Below the pieces are notes generated by a model. That model was not told the origin of the DNA. It worked only from the letters and a program-made list of their open reading frames with translations, and made no database searches. This document shows, in pieces, positions 46,942 to 58,326 of a DNA stretch of 64,000 nt. The translations under genes and the position numbers were made by a program. Position 1 is the first letter of the stretch. Every line of letters starts with the position of its first letter. This stretch comes from Anaeromyces robustus (lineage: Eukaryota > Neocallimastigomycota > Neocallimastigomycetes > Neocallimastigales > Neocallimastigaceae). Location of the stretch: contig MCFG01000179.1 of assembly GCA_002104895.1 (NCBI GenBank), forward strand, positions 41,001 to 105,000, written 5' to 3'.

Positions 46942-47135
46942 TAAATGATATCTATAATTATTTCAAAATTATTATTAAAAATAAATTATTAGAAGATTAT
47001 GGAGAATATATCAATTTATCTTCAATTGAAGCTTTTATAATTATGTATAATAATATTGAAAAATCAAAATTAAATAATAATAATAATAATAAAAACAACA
47101 ACAACAACAACAACAACAATAATAATAATAAATAA
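46938..47135 (+). CDS. C-terminal tail of ankyrin protein A, in the -1 frame
   Basis: A 65-codon open frame overlapping the upstream stop (ATGA). It reads MINDIYNYFKIIIKNKLLED, then LSSIEAFIIMYNNIEKSKL, then poly-Asn. This lines up with the natural C-termini of the paralogues (EIINHIYHYFIENI with poly-Asn at 62360 onward; RIVDEIYKCFFIFI on the minus strand near 49380). It is therefore the missing tail of the same protein and not an independent gene. Joining needs one extra A in the A8 run, or a -1 slip on A AAA AAA just before TGA. Reinitiation at the overlapping ATG is a third possibility. Confidence 0.8.
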   Translation: MINDIYNYFKIIIKNKLLEDYGEYINLSSIEAFIIMYNNIEKSKLNNNNNNKNNNNNNNNNNNNK

Positions 47136-47893
47136 TTAAATAAATAAATAAACAAACAATAAATATCATACTTATTTTTTTAATATAAACTGTTATATCA
47201 TTTTATTAAAATCATTAATATCATCATTATATTAATCATAAAAAAATATCATTATATTAATAATATCAATATCTCTATATAATAATTATAAAAAAAAATA
47301 ATATATCATTATATATAATAATGATTATTTTTTTTTTTATTTTTTTTTTAACTATCATATTACAACAACAATGTTGATGTTTTTTAACTATCATATTACA
47401 ACAACAATGTTGATGTTTTTTAACTATCATATTACAACAACAATGTTGATATTTTTTAACTATCATATTACAACAACAATGTTGATGTTTTTTAACTATC
47501 ATATTACAACAACAATGTTGATATTTTTTAAACTATCATATTACCACAACAAAAAATAATATGATAAATTAATTCAAAAAAATAATAATAAAATTAAAAA
47601 TAAATAATATACCAATGATAAAAACAAATTTAAATCAAAATTAATAATATTACATTAACATAAACTTTCCAATAATATTTTGGAAATAAACTAATTACAA
47701 TTATTAAACAAAATTCTTTTATGCACTGATTAATGTTTTTTAAAAGAATAAAAAATTTACGCAATTTATAGCAATATCAAAACGTAATTTTAATATAGCT
47801 TTTTTTTTCTAATAATACAATGTATATAAATACTTCTTTAGAAAAAAAAAAAAATTTTTTAAAACAAAAATAATAAATTTAATTTTATTTATT

Positions 47894-47940
<47 letters not shown>

Positions 47941-49165
47941 AAAGAAAAAAATAATAATGATAAAAATTTTAATATGCTGTTTAAGTGTATTTAATTATTA
48001 TTAATTATTTTTTTTATTTCTTAATATCATTCGCAAAAATATATAAATATTTATATTATATATATATATATATAATATATACTATATTCTTTATATAGAT
48101 ATTTATATATATGTATATATATATATATTTATATATATGTATATATATATATATTATATAAAATTAAAAATTATTATAATAATCTATTATGTATTAATAT
48201 AATAATTTTATCTAAAAGTTTTTTTTTTATTTTTTTTTCCAAAAAACAAAAACAAAATAACAACAAAAGATAAAAAAAGAAAAAAAGAAATTCTTAAATA
48301 TTGTAAAATGAACAAGTCATATAAAACGAAAATTAAAAAAAAAAAAAAAATTAATTTTCATAAGAATAAATATGGAAATAAAAATAAAAATGAAAATAAA
48401 TAAAAACGAAAAAAACGAAAAAACTAAAAAGGAAAAAAAAGAATACAAACTAACAAATTTAATAATAATAATAATAATATTATATTAATATTATGTGTAT
48501 GTGTATATGTGTATATATGTGTATCTATGTATTTCTATTCGTTCATTTGATTTAAAAAATTTTTTTTATTTATTTTTTATCTTTTTTTTTATTAATTATT
48601 ATTAGAATCTTTTCATGATTACATTCATATATTTACATATATAAGTATATGTATGTATGTAATTTACTTACTGCTTTTTAAATTTACTTTATTATTATAG
48701 TAAAATTAAAAAGAAAAATATAAACATATAGTATATAATAATATAATAATAATAATTATTAATTATTAATTACTAATTATTATTATTATTATTATTATTA
48801 TTATAATTATTATTTTTAATTACTAATTATTATTATTATTATTATTTATTATTTATTTATTTATTTATTTATTTATTATTTATTATTATTTATTATTATT
48901 ATTATTATTTTATCTTTTATAATAATTTTTAAGTCATTTAATATTAATATAATAGTATCATTATTTTATTAATTTAATACTATTATTATTATTGATATTA
49001 TTATACTTTTTATTTTTGTTATTATTATTATTATCATGATTGATATTAATAAATGCTATTATTAATCTTTTTTTATACATATTAATAAATAATAAATATT
49101 ATTATTATTTATTAATAATAATAATAATAATATTTTTTTTTTTATGAATTAAGGAAAAAATTATT
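47136..49165. other. AT-rich spacer between convergent ankyrin genes
   Basis: Holds a 36-base minisatellite (47350-47551), a poly(A) run of about 39 (47902-47939), TA and GTAT runs near 48050-48530 and ATT arrays near 48770-48910. I see no gene. Confidence 0.7.
47350..47551. repeat. 36-base minisatellite, about 5.6 copies
   Basis: The unit AACTATCATATTACAACAAC, then AATGTTGATGTTTTTT, starts at 47350, 47386, 47422, 47458, 47494 and 47531. Copies differ at one or two positions. Because 36 is a multiple of three, both strands stay open through it (12-residue repeats MIVKKHQHCCCN on minus, MLMFFNYHITTT on plus). It lies just downstream of ankyrin protein A. Confidence 0.95.
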
Positions 49166-52100
49166 TTATTCTTCTGCATAATAATATTTTTTACTTTTAC
49201 CATAATAAATATTTTTATTATTATTAGAATATTTATTCTTGTTTTTGTTCAAGTTAGATTTGAAAGCTTTAGCTAAATATTTTAATGAAGAAATAGTTAC
49301 TTCATTTGTAGAATATCCTTCTTGTTTTATAAATATAAAGAAACATTTATATATTTCATCAACTATTCTTTCTTCTTCATATTTACTATCCACTTCTATA
49401 TCAAGTGCTGTTAAATATACCTTAATTAAATATTTCACTAAAGATTCATTATTACTTCTAAAGGCTTCAATTATGGATATTTGTGAATTTTTATTTAATA
49501 TCATTATATCAATTCCCCATTCAATTAAACATTTAACTAATTCTTCATTTCCATTTCTACATGCTATAAATAATATGGTTTCATTATTTTTATTTACTTT
49601 ATTAATATTAGCTTTATGTTTAATTAAATAATTTATTATATTTTTATGTCCATTTTCAGTTGCTTTAAATATTGGTGTTTCACTATCCTCATTTTCTTTA
49701 TCAATTATAGCTCCATTTTCAATTAAAAACCTAACAATATTTTCATTTCCATTTGAACATGCTATAAATAATGGGGTTTCACCATATTCATTTTCCTTGT
49801 TAATATTTGTTCCATTTTCAATTAAAAGTTTAAGAACACTTTCATTTCCATTAATACAGGCTTTAAATAATGGGGTTTCACCATATTCGTTTTCCTTATT
49901 AATATCAGCACCATTTTCAATTAAGAATTTTATCATTTTTGTATCACCAATTATACATGAACTAAATAATGGTGTTTCTAAATTATTATTTTCTTCATCT
50001 ATACTTATTTCATTTTTAATTAAATTATTTATTAAATTTTCATTTCCCATTCTTACAGCTTTAAATAATAATGTTTCACTATCTTTATTCTTTCTATAAA
50101 TATTGGCTCCCTTTTCAATTAGATATGTAATTATATTTTCATTTTCATTTTCACATGCTTTAAATAATGGTGTTTCTTCAAACCAATTATCTTTTATATT
50201 TAAATCAGCACCATGTTCAACTAAATATTTTACTATTTGTTCATCACCATTTTCACATGCTTTATGTAATGGAGTTTCACCAAACCAACTACTTTTTTTA
50301 TTTGGGTCAGCATTGTGTTCAATTAAATATTTAATAAAATCTTCATTTCCATTTTTACATGCAATATATAATAATGTTTCTTTATTAAATAATTTTTGAT
50401 TTATATCTGCTCCATATTCAATTAAATATTTTATAAAATCTTCATTTCCACTTTTAGATGCTAAAAATAATGGACTTTCACCATTATCACATTCTTCTCT
50501 TTGATTTATATTAGCTCCATGTTTAATTAAATATTCTATCATTTTTTTATCTTCCTTTTTACATGCATGATATAATATTGAATTACCATTAAAATTTGAT
50601 TTTATATTTATATCTGCATTACAATTCATTAAATAATTTACTATACTTTGATGTCCATTATTAAATGCAATATTTAATGGTTTTTCGCCATATATATTTG
50701 TTTTATTAATATCTGCTTTATATGCTATTAAAGTATTAAATATATTTTCATTACCATTATAACATATTTTAAATAATGGAGTTTCCTTATGATTATCTTC
50801 TATATTTACATTTACTCCACGTTCGAGTAAATATTTTATCATTTTTTCATCTTCCTTTTCACATGCATTCAATAGTAAAGATTCACCGCCAAATAATTTT
50901 AAATTTTTTTCATCATTTTTAAGATTATTACTATCTTTTAAAGATAAGATTTCATCATCAATTGATATTGCTTTTGTTTTTTTATTATCATTATTATGTT
51001 CACCGTTATCATTCATTAATCCAAATGGCCCAAATGACCCAAATGCGATATTTAATAACCCATTATTAATATTATTTTTTTCCATGTTATTATTATTATT
51101 ATTTTTATAATTTATTTCATCATCATATAAATTTACTTTTCTTACTAATTCTTTCTTAGAAAAATCTTCTTTTTCTACTTTTTCTATTTTAATATTAATT
51201 AAATAATTTACTATATTTTCATGACCAAGTTTATAGGCTAAATTCAATGGTTTATCACCAGAATCGTTTGTTATATTTATATTTGCACCATGTTCTACTA
51301 AAAATTTAACCATATGTTCTTTATTATTTTTACATGCATAAAATAATGGTGTTTCATGATTATAATCATTTTGATTTATATCAGCATCGTTTTCAATTAA
51401 AAGTTTGGCAATATTTTCATTTCCATTATAACTTACATTAAATAATGGTGTTTTACCATTTTTATCTGGCATATTTACATCAGCCCCATGTTCAATCAAG
51501 TATTTGACAAAGTTTTCATTTCCATTTTGACATGCTTTATTTAATAAAGAATTATTATCAAACTTATCTATAACATTTATATCAGCTCCATGTTCAATTA
51601 AATATTTAACAATATTTATGTCACCATTATTATAGGCGATAAACAATGGTCTTTCATGTAGCTCATTTTCTAAATTTATTTCTGCTCCATGTTCAATCAA
51701 ATATTTTACTACATTTAGATTTTTAAGCCTACATGCATTAAAGAGTAATGTATCTTTATTAATATTAATTTCTTGATTTATATCAGCACCATGTTCAATC
51801 AAAGCTTTAAGAATTGTTGAATTGTTATTTCTATATGATATATGTAATGGAGTTTCATGATTATTATTATTTATATTCACCATTGCTCCATTTTTAATTA
51901 AATAATTAACCATAGTATAATTTTCATCTTTACATGCTTTAAATAATATTGTTTCACCAAGTTTTCCATCTTTTTGATTGATATTTGCGCTATTCTCAAT
52001 TAAATATTTAATAATATTAAAATTTTCATTTTTGTAGGCTATATGTAACGATGTTTCATTATTTTCATTACACTCATCAACATTTGCACCTTGTTCAATT

Positions 52101-53049
52101 AAATACTTTACCTTTCTTTCATCATTCATTAGAGCTGCATTTATTAATGGTAATACTTTATATCCTTTTTTTGTGTTTATTTTTGCTTCTATATTAATTA
52201 AATAATTTATTACATCTTCATTTTTATATTTACATGCGATATCTAATGGGGTTTCACCATTTCTATTTTCTAAATCTTTATTTACTCCATGTTGAATTAA
52301 ATATTGTACCATACTTTTATCACCACGTTGACAAGCAATATGAATTGGCGGTTCTCTTATAGGATTTCCATTATTATTTATATCTGCGTTTAAATTCATT
52401 AAATATTTTATTATATTTACATTAAAATATTCATAAGCAGTATTTAATGGTGTATCATTATATTGATTTCTTTTATTTATATCTGCACCTTTTTTAATTA
52501 AATATTTCACTATATTTATATTTCCATTTCTACATACGTAAAATAATGGTGTTTCAATATTAGAATCTGTTACATTTACATTAGAATTATATTTAATAAA
52601 AAATTTTACAGCAATTTCATTGTCCATATCACAAGCTTTTAATAAATAACCATCAATAGCTGGTGTAGTCACAAATTTTGCTGTATGAATTGAATAAAGA
52701 TAAGTTTTATGGTTTATTAAAATTTTATATTCCTTAAATTGTTTATCTAAAGATTTTTTACTTACTGGAGTTTTATCTTTATAATATGTAAGCAATAGTA
52801 AAATATAATTATTATCAAAAAATTTATATTTATTAAAAATAATTTCTATTAATTCAACATTATTATCTAATAATATCTTTTTTAAAAAATTTTGGGATAT
52901 ATCTGAATTTTCAAAAAATAATTGAAATTTTTTACTGAAAGTAATCCTTTCTCATACAATCTATATATAGCATCATCATCGTTGAATTTATTTAACTTTT
53001 TATTTTTTTTATGAAAATTAGGTTTGCTGTGTTTATGAAAAATATTCAT
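49166..53049 (-). CDS. Ankyrin-repeat protein B, with one -1 frame disruption near its start
   Basis: The main frame runs from the stop at 49166 to about 52930 and carries about 33 ankyrin repeats. The first in-frame ATG-like call near 52795 is a TTG inside the conserved N-terminal domain and is not a real start. Upstream, an ATG at 53049 opens MNIFHKHSKP and reaches YEKGLLSVKNFN, matching YNKNLLTTERFQF of protein C. It leaves the homology at an A6 run (plus-strand T6, 52928-52933) and resumes as QLFFENSDISQNFL, then NKYKFFDNNYI. One extra A restores a single frame of about 1290 residues; in the zero frame the site reads A AAA AAT. A non-ankyrin linker rich in Asn (plus-strand 50890-51190, including FGSFGPFGLMND) divides the repeats into two blocks. 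The tail has poly-Asn and a Lys/Tyr-rich end. No signal peptide is present; partner unknown. Confidence 0.9.
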
Positions 53050-55207
53050 GATTATTTTAAATAATTTAATTATTAATTTATTAATTTATTAATGTATTAG
53101 TTTATTTTTTATTTTTTTTTTTGTTTTTTGTTTTGTTATTTAGTTATTATTTATTTGGAATTAAAAACTTTCAAAACTATATATATAATTATAGAAAGGT
53201 TTTTAAATATTATTATATTTAAATGTAGGAACTATAATTATATATTTTATTGTAATTTTTTAATTATTTATTTATTTTTAAATATTAAAAAAAAAAAAAA
53301 AAAAAGTTAAAAAAGAACATTTAAATATATTTATTTTATGACTCATATAATTCATTTCTTTTTTTAATTAAATTTAATTTATTTAATAATTATTTTATTG
53401 TATAGTAAATTTTGTTTCCCAAATTTTATATAAATGGTATATACTCGTTTTTTTTTTTTTTTTTTTTGAGATTTTTTGGGCAATTATCAAAAATAAATAA
53501 ATAAATAAATATAAAGAATTATTTTTTCTAGTAACAAAGATTATTTTGATAATAATAAAAAAGTCATAATAACATAATATTTTTTCTAATATTTATTATT
53601 AATAATATATTACCAATGGTATTTATTTAATTTATTATTAATATTTTTTCATCAAGACCATGTTATATTTACTGATAAATATTATACATCAAGCTTAAAA
53701 ATCTTAATTGGTTTATGAATTAGAAATATATTATAAGAATTATTTATGATAATAATTTAGTAAAATATTTATCAATAATAGGTAATGAAATTATAATTAA
53801 AACATATATATATCGACAAAGATATTAATAAAAATAAAGAATTCCTTTAGAATATTTTTAATTATGAAAACATGCTTGATTAATGCTTTAATCAGAAATA
53901 TATATGACCTCAAAGTAACAAAATTCTCATATATATTATTTTTGATAAATCGGAAACTAAGTTTGATACCATGAAATTAAATTTATTAAAATTACAATTG
54001 AAATAACATTATTTTTTATTATACTAAATTATTATTTAAATTACTATTAAGAAACTATTATTATAAATTGATATATATCCAACATATTTTTTTTAATAAT
54101 AATATATATATGTATTTTTTAAATTATTAATAAAAATATTTAAATTTATTAAAATGTATTAATAAAATAATATATAATAAACAAAAAAAAGGATAAATAA
54201 TAAACAAATCATAGAAAAAACTATTTATTATTATATCTGTTTTTAATTTTTTAAATTATATTTTTTAAATTATATTTCAAATCTAATTTTTCAGATATTT
54301 CTGTTTTATATATACACATTTAATAACATTTTTAAACCTAGAATTATTATTATTCAACTATTATAATAATATAATTTTTTTTATTTTTTTCTTCTGATAT
54401 GGTATATTAAAGAGAAAATTAGTGGTGATTTTTAATAATTATTCTATATCAGCTATATATATTATTATAAATTAAATAAATAAATATTAATTATTATTAT
54501 TATTTATTTATTAATTAATAAATAAATAATAATTATTAATATTTATTAATTATAATAAGTATTTATTTATTTATTTATTCTTTAATATAATAATAATTTA
54601 CAATATACAATAGGAAAGTATAAATTTTTTCCTTTATTTTTTTTTAATTTTTTTTTATAATTATTTTTTTATAATTAAATGTGTATTTTAAAAAAGAAAA
54701 ATAATAATATTTCTATATTTCTATTTATGATATAATTATATTTCTATCTATGTTATACTATTAATATATATGATAAAAATATATATTTCAATAAAAGCAT
54801 TAACTATAACTAATTGTGGATTAATGAATTTTTTTTTTAAATGCATAAGTTGATTTTTTTTAATCAATCAAATAAATTTTATAAAATCAACCAATCATTT
54901 TTAAAGATACAAAAAATGTTATATCTTATATAATAAAAAAATAACTCATTTTTACAATATTTTATTATAAAATTTTGAAACAAACTTTTTATTAACAAAT
55001 AAATATGAACATTAACTTTATAATATACAAATAACAAAAATTATATAATAACTATAATATATATTATATAAGTCATATAATAAGTAATAATAAAAAATAA
55101 AGAAAAAAATATATCAGATAATAAGAATATATTACATGATTATAAAAGATTTGTATATTAATTTTTTGAAATTGAATTGAAATTTCTATGAATTAAGGAA
55201 AGAAAAA
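53050..55207. other. AT-rich spacer between ankyrin B and MATE
   Basis: The left end is the promoter region of ankyrin B (minus) and the right end that of MATE (plus). Around 53640-53990 the sequence is less AT-rich and holds an ankyrin-like scrap; nothing else is recognisable. Confidence 0.6.
53752..53800 (+). pseudogene. Possible ankyrin scrap
   Basis: NNLVKYLSIIGNEI resembles the NENLVKYLIEHGADI segment of the local repeats, but it is only one helix-loop long and is followed by a stop. Weak. Confidence 0.3.
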
Positions 55208-56539
55208 ATGGCAATAAAACTATCAGAACATTTTAATTATACTAAACTTTTAAAGTTCACTATCCCAACCATAGTAATGATGATACTTACAACAGTGTAC
55301 GGTGTTGTAGATGGTACTTTTGTTTCAAATTTTGCTGGAAAAGATTCATTAGCTGCAGTAAATATTATATGGCCAATGATTACTATGTTTGGTTCTGTTG
55401 GTATTATGATTGGTTCTGGTGGTAGTGCTTTAATATCAAAAAAGCTTGGGGAAAGTAAAAAACAATTAGCAGTAAAATATTTTTCAATGTTAATATATTT
55501 TGAAGTTATTGTTGGAATTATTCTTTCCATTATAGGGATATTTATTGTAAAACCATTAGCAATACTAATGGGAGCAGAAAACAATATTTTAGAATTAGGA
55601 GTATCCTATGGAAGAATATTATGTATTAGTTTGACAGCATTTATTCTTCAAAATTCTTTCCAAAGCTTTCTGATAGCTGCAGAAAGACCTAAATTGGGTT
55701 TACTATGTTCAGTTATTGCAGGTGTAATTAATATGATACTCGATTTTTTATTAATTTATGTATTTAAATTAGGAATTAAAGGAGCAGCAATTGCTACTGG
55801 TATAAGTCAATGTTTTGGTGGAATATTACCATTAATTTTTTTCATGTCAAAAAATAGTACTAATTATAGATTGGTAATAACTGGTTTACAAATTAAACCA
55901 ATTCTTAAGGCATGTTCTAATGGTTTATCAGGAATGGCATTAGCAATGTCAGTATCATTAGTAAATATGTTATATAATTTCCAGTTATTAAGACTTATAG
56001 GACCTGGAGGTGTTATTTCCTATGGTATTGTTCAATATATTATTTTTTTTACTTATGGATTTTTATCTGGTTATTCAAATGGAAACATTCCAATTGTTAG
56101 TTTCCATTATGGTGCCCAAAATGATGATGAAATTAAAAATTTATTTAAACGTGGAATAGTCATTATATGTATAGCTTCCATTATATTCTTTGGATTAACA
56201 GAAGCTTTAGCACCTATTGTTGCAACAATATTTGTTGGATATGATGAAGAATTATATAAGATGACTGTTCATGCCATTCGAATCTATTATACATTTATAT
56301 TAGTTGGTGGATATAACAGTTTTACATCTGCTTTTTTTACTGGTCTTAATAATGGTAAAATAGCTGCTATTATTGCAGTATCAAGAACAATTATTTTTGA
56401 TGGTGGTAGTATTCTTGTATTACCTCTTATCTTTGGTAAGAAATGTATTTGGATAACAGTTACATTTGCTGAAAGTATTTCTTTATTAATTGCTATTGCT
56501 CTTCTTTTATTAAAAAGAAAAAAGTATCATTATTTTTAA
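55208..56539 (+). CDS. MATE-family multidrug efflux pump (MepA-like)
   Basis: A 443-residue, 12-helix antiporter of the MATE family that uses a Na+ or H+ gradient to export cationic drugs or toxins. Two homologous six-helix halves are visible. Half one has the start IPTIVMMILTTVYGVVDGTF, the loop GSGGSALISKKLGESKKQLA at about 69-89, and INMILDFLLIYVFKLGIKGA then AIATGISQ. Half two begins at about 232 (GLSGMALAMSVSL) and has the matching GYSNGNIPIVSFHYGAQ loop. The GGSALISKKLGE style and the length match the bacterial MepA/DinF-like branch common in Clostridia rather than fungal or plant MATEs, which are usually longer. Intronless with a clean ATG (AAAAAATGG). Likely acquired from a gut bacterium (inference). 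It sits between ankyrin genes B and C without sharing their direction or function. Confidence 0.96.
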   Translation: MAIKLSEHFNYTKLLKFTIPTIVMMILTTVYGVVDGTFVSNFAGKDSLAAVNIIWPMITMFGSVGIMIGSGGSALISKKLGESKKQLAVKYFSMLIYFEVIVGIILSIIGIFIVKPLAILMGAENNILELGVSYGRILCISLTAFILQNSFQSFLIAAERPKLGLLCSVIAGVINMILDFLLIYVFKLGIKGAAIATGISQCFGGILPLIFFMSKNSTNYRLVITGLQIKPILKACSNGLSGMALAMSVSLVNMLYNFQLLRLIGPGGVISYGIVQYIIFFTYGFLSGYSNGNIPIVSFHYGAQNDDEIKNLFKRGIVIICIASIIFFGLTEALAPIVATIFVGYDEELYKMTVHAIRIYYTFILVGGYNSFTSAFFTGLNNGKIAAIIAVSRTIIFDGGSILVLPLIFGKKCIWITVTFAESISLLIAIALLLLKRKKYHYF

Positions 56540-56809
56540 TTTAAAAGAAAAGATATAATTACATTTAATTCAAAAAAAAAAAAAAAAAAAAGTAATGTTC
56601 GTATTTTAGAAATATATAAATAACTAAAATTCTTAAAATTAATTAATTGCTATATATACATAATTATATAATAATTAAAATGAATTTTCAGTTATAATAG
56701 TATTATTAAAATATTCATATTAACCTTTTCACTTTAAATTATAAAAAATATATATTATTTTAAAATCATAAATTCATTATACCCTAATTTTAATTTAAAA
56801 TAAGTTATA

Positions 56810-57245
56810 AACAATAATTAATAATTAATAATTAAAAATTGAAAAAAAATAATAATTATAATAATATTAATAATTAAAAAAATGCTAATAATTAATAATT
56901 AATAGTTAAAAAATACTAATAATTAATAATTCATAATTAATAATTAAAAAAATACTAGTAATTAATAATTAATAGTTAAAAAATACTAATAATTAATAAT
57001 TAATAATTAATAATTAAAAAAATACTAATAATTAATAATTAATAGTTAAAAAAAATACTAACAATTCATAATTAATAAATACTAGTAATTATTAGTTAAT
57101 AGTTAAAAAAATACTAATAATTAATAATTAATAATTAATAATTAAAAAAATACTAGTAATTAATAATTAATAGTTAAAAAATACTAATAATTAATAATTA
57201 ATAGTTAAAAAATACTAATAATTCATAATTAATAATTAAAAAAAT
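56810..57245. repeat. AATACTAATAATTAATAATT minisatellite
   Basis: Roughly a dozen units of about 30-45 bases built from ACTAATAATTAATAATTAAT, AGTTAAAAAAT, with variants (ACTAGTAATT, TTCATAATT). Unit lengths vary because the internal AATT count changes. Confidence 0.85.
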
Positions 57246-57298
57246 ATAATTTATAATTAATAAAAAAAAATAATAAAAATAATAATAATAATAAACAG

Positions 57299-57626
57299 TT
57301 TTATTTTATTTTATTTTATTTTATTTTATTTTATTTTATTTTTTTTTTTATTTTATTTTATTTTATTTTATTTTATTTTATTTTATTTTATTTTATTTTA
57401 TTTTATTTTATTTTATTTTATTTTATTTTATTTTATTTTATTTTATTTTATTTTATTTTATTTTATTTTATTTTATTTTATTTTATTTTATTTTATTTTA
57501 TTTTATTTTATTTTATTTTATTTTATTTTATTTTATTTTATTTTATTTTATTTTATTTTATTTTATTTTATTTTATTTTATTTTATTTTATTTTATTTTA
57601 TTTTATTTTATTTTATTTTATTTTAT
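57299..57626. repeat. (TTTTA)n pentanucleotide array, ~65 copies
   Basis: About 330 bases of TTTTA, almost perfect apart from one T-rich interruption near 57340-57350. It is the longest pure microsatellite in the window. It may well be truncated or length-uncertain in the assembly. Confidence 0.95.
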
Positions 57627-58326
57627 TATATATTATATTGTGTATATTTATATATTTATATAATTCATGAAATTTCCGTATATTTCTTAAAATCCTTATA
57701 TCTTTTATATTCAAATCATTTTCAATATACATCATATTATCTATTTACAATTTATTTATTTTTTTTATTTTTTTATTTTTTTTTTATTTTTTTATTTTTT
57801 TTTTTTTTTTTTTCAATATTATATTTTAATATATATTATTTATTTTAATATATATTATTAACGTAATAATTAAAAAATAAATTTTTTATTATATTATCTA
57901 AAAAAAATATATATATAAAATTTAATATTAAAAATGTTAAGTTACACAAGTTATTAAAACAATTAATATTAAAAAATGATTCATTCCCAATTTAATAATA
58001 TTTTAATTACACAATTATTCTATTTATATTTTATTATGTAATTAAGTTTTTTGAATTTTTTTTTATTAGTTTTTTTATTTTTCTCTTTTGTAGTTCTATC
58101 ATTATTTTCAAATTAAAAAATGTCAAAATGGTTTTAAATATTAAAAATATCAAATTATTAAATCAGAAAAAATATATATAAAATTCAAATATAAAATATT
58201 ATGTAATCATATAATAATGGTATAATATATAATAATAATTATAAAATAAATCAATAGATAAACAAAAAAAAAAAAATAGTAATAAATAAATAAATAAATA
58301 AATAATAAATTATCAACATTTAAAAA

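Larger units (their letters stand above)
56540..58326. other. Repeat-filled spacer between MATE and ankyrin C
   Basis: Mostly the AATAATTAATAATTAATAG minisatellite and the long TTTTA array, then about 700 bases of unique AT-rich DNA that should hold the ankyrin C promoter. No gene seen. Confidence 0.7.

Noticed and set aside
47350-47551. CRISPR-like array
   Set aside because: The 36-base repeats are contiguous with no unique spacers, there are no cas genes, and the genome is eukaryotic.
47275-47559. Cys- or Thr-repeat ORFs on both strands of the minisatellite
   Set aside because: Both frames result from the 36-base period; no start context or transcript evidence, and the flanking codons are low-complexity.
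49239-50399. Plus-strand ORFs of about 100-130 codons opposite ankyrin B
   Set aside because: They mirror the ankyrin repeat period and are antisense shadows of the coding strand.
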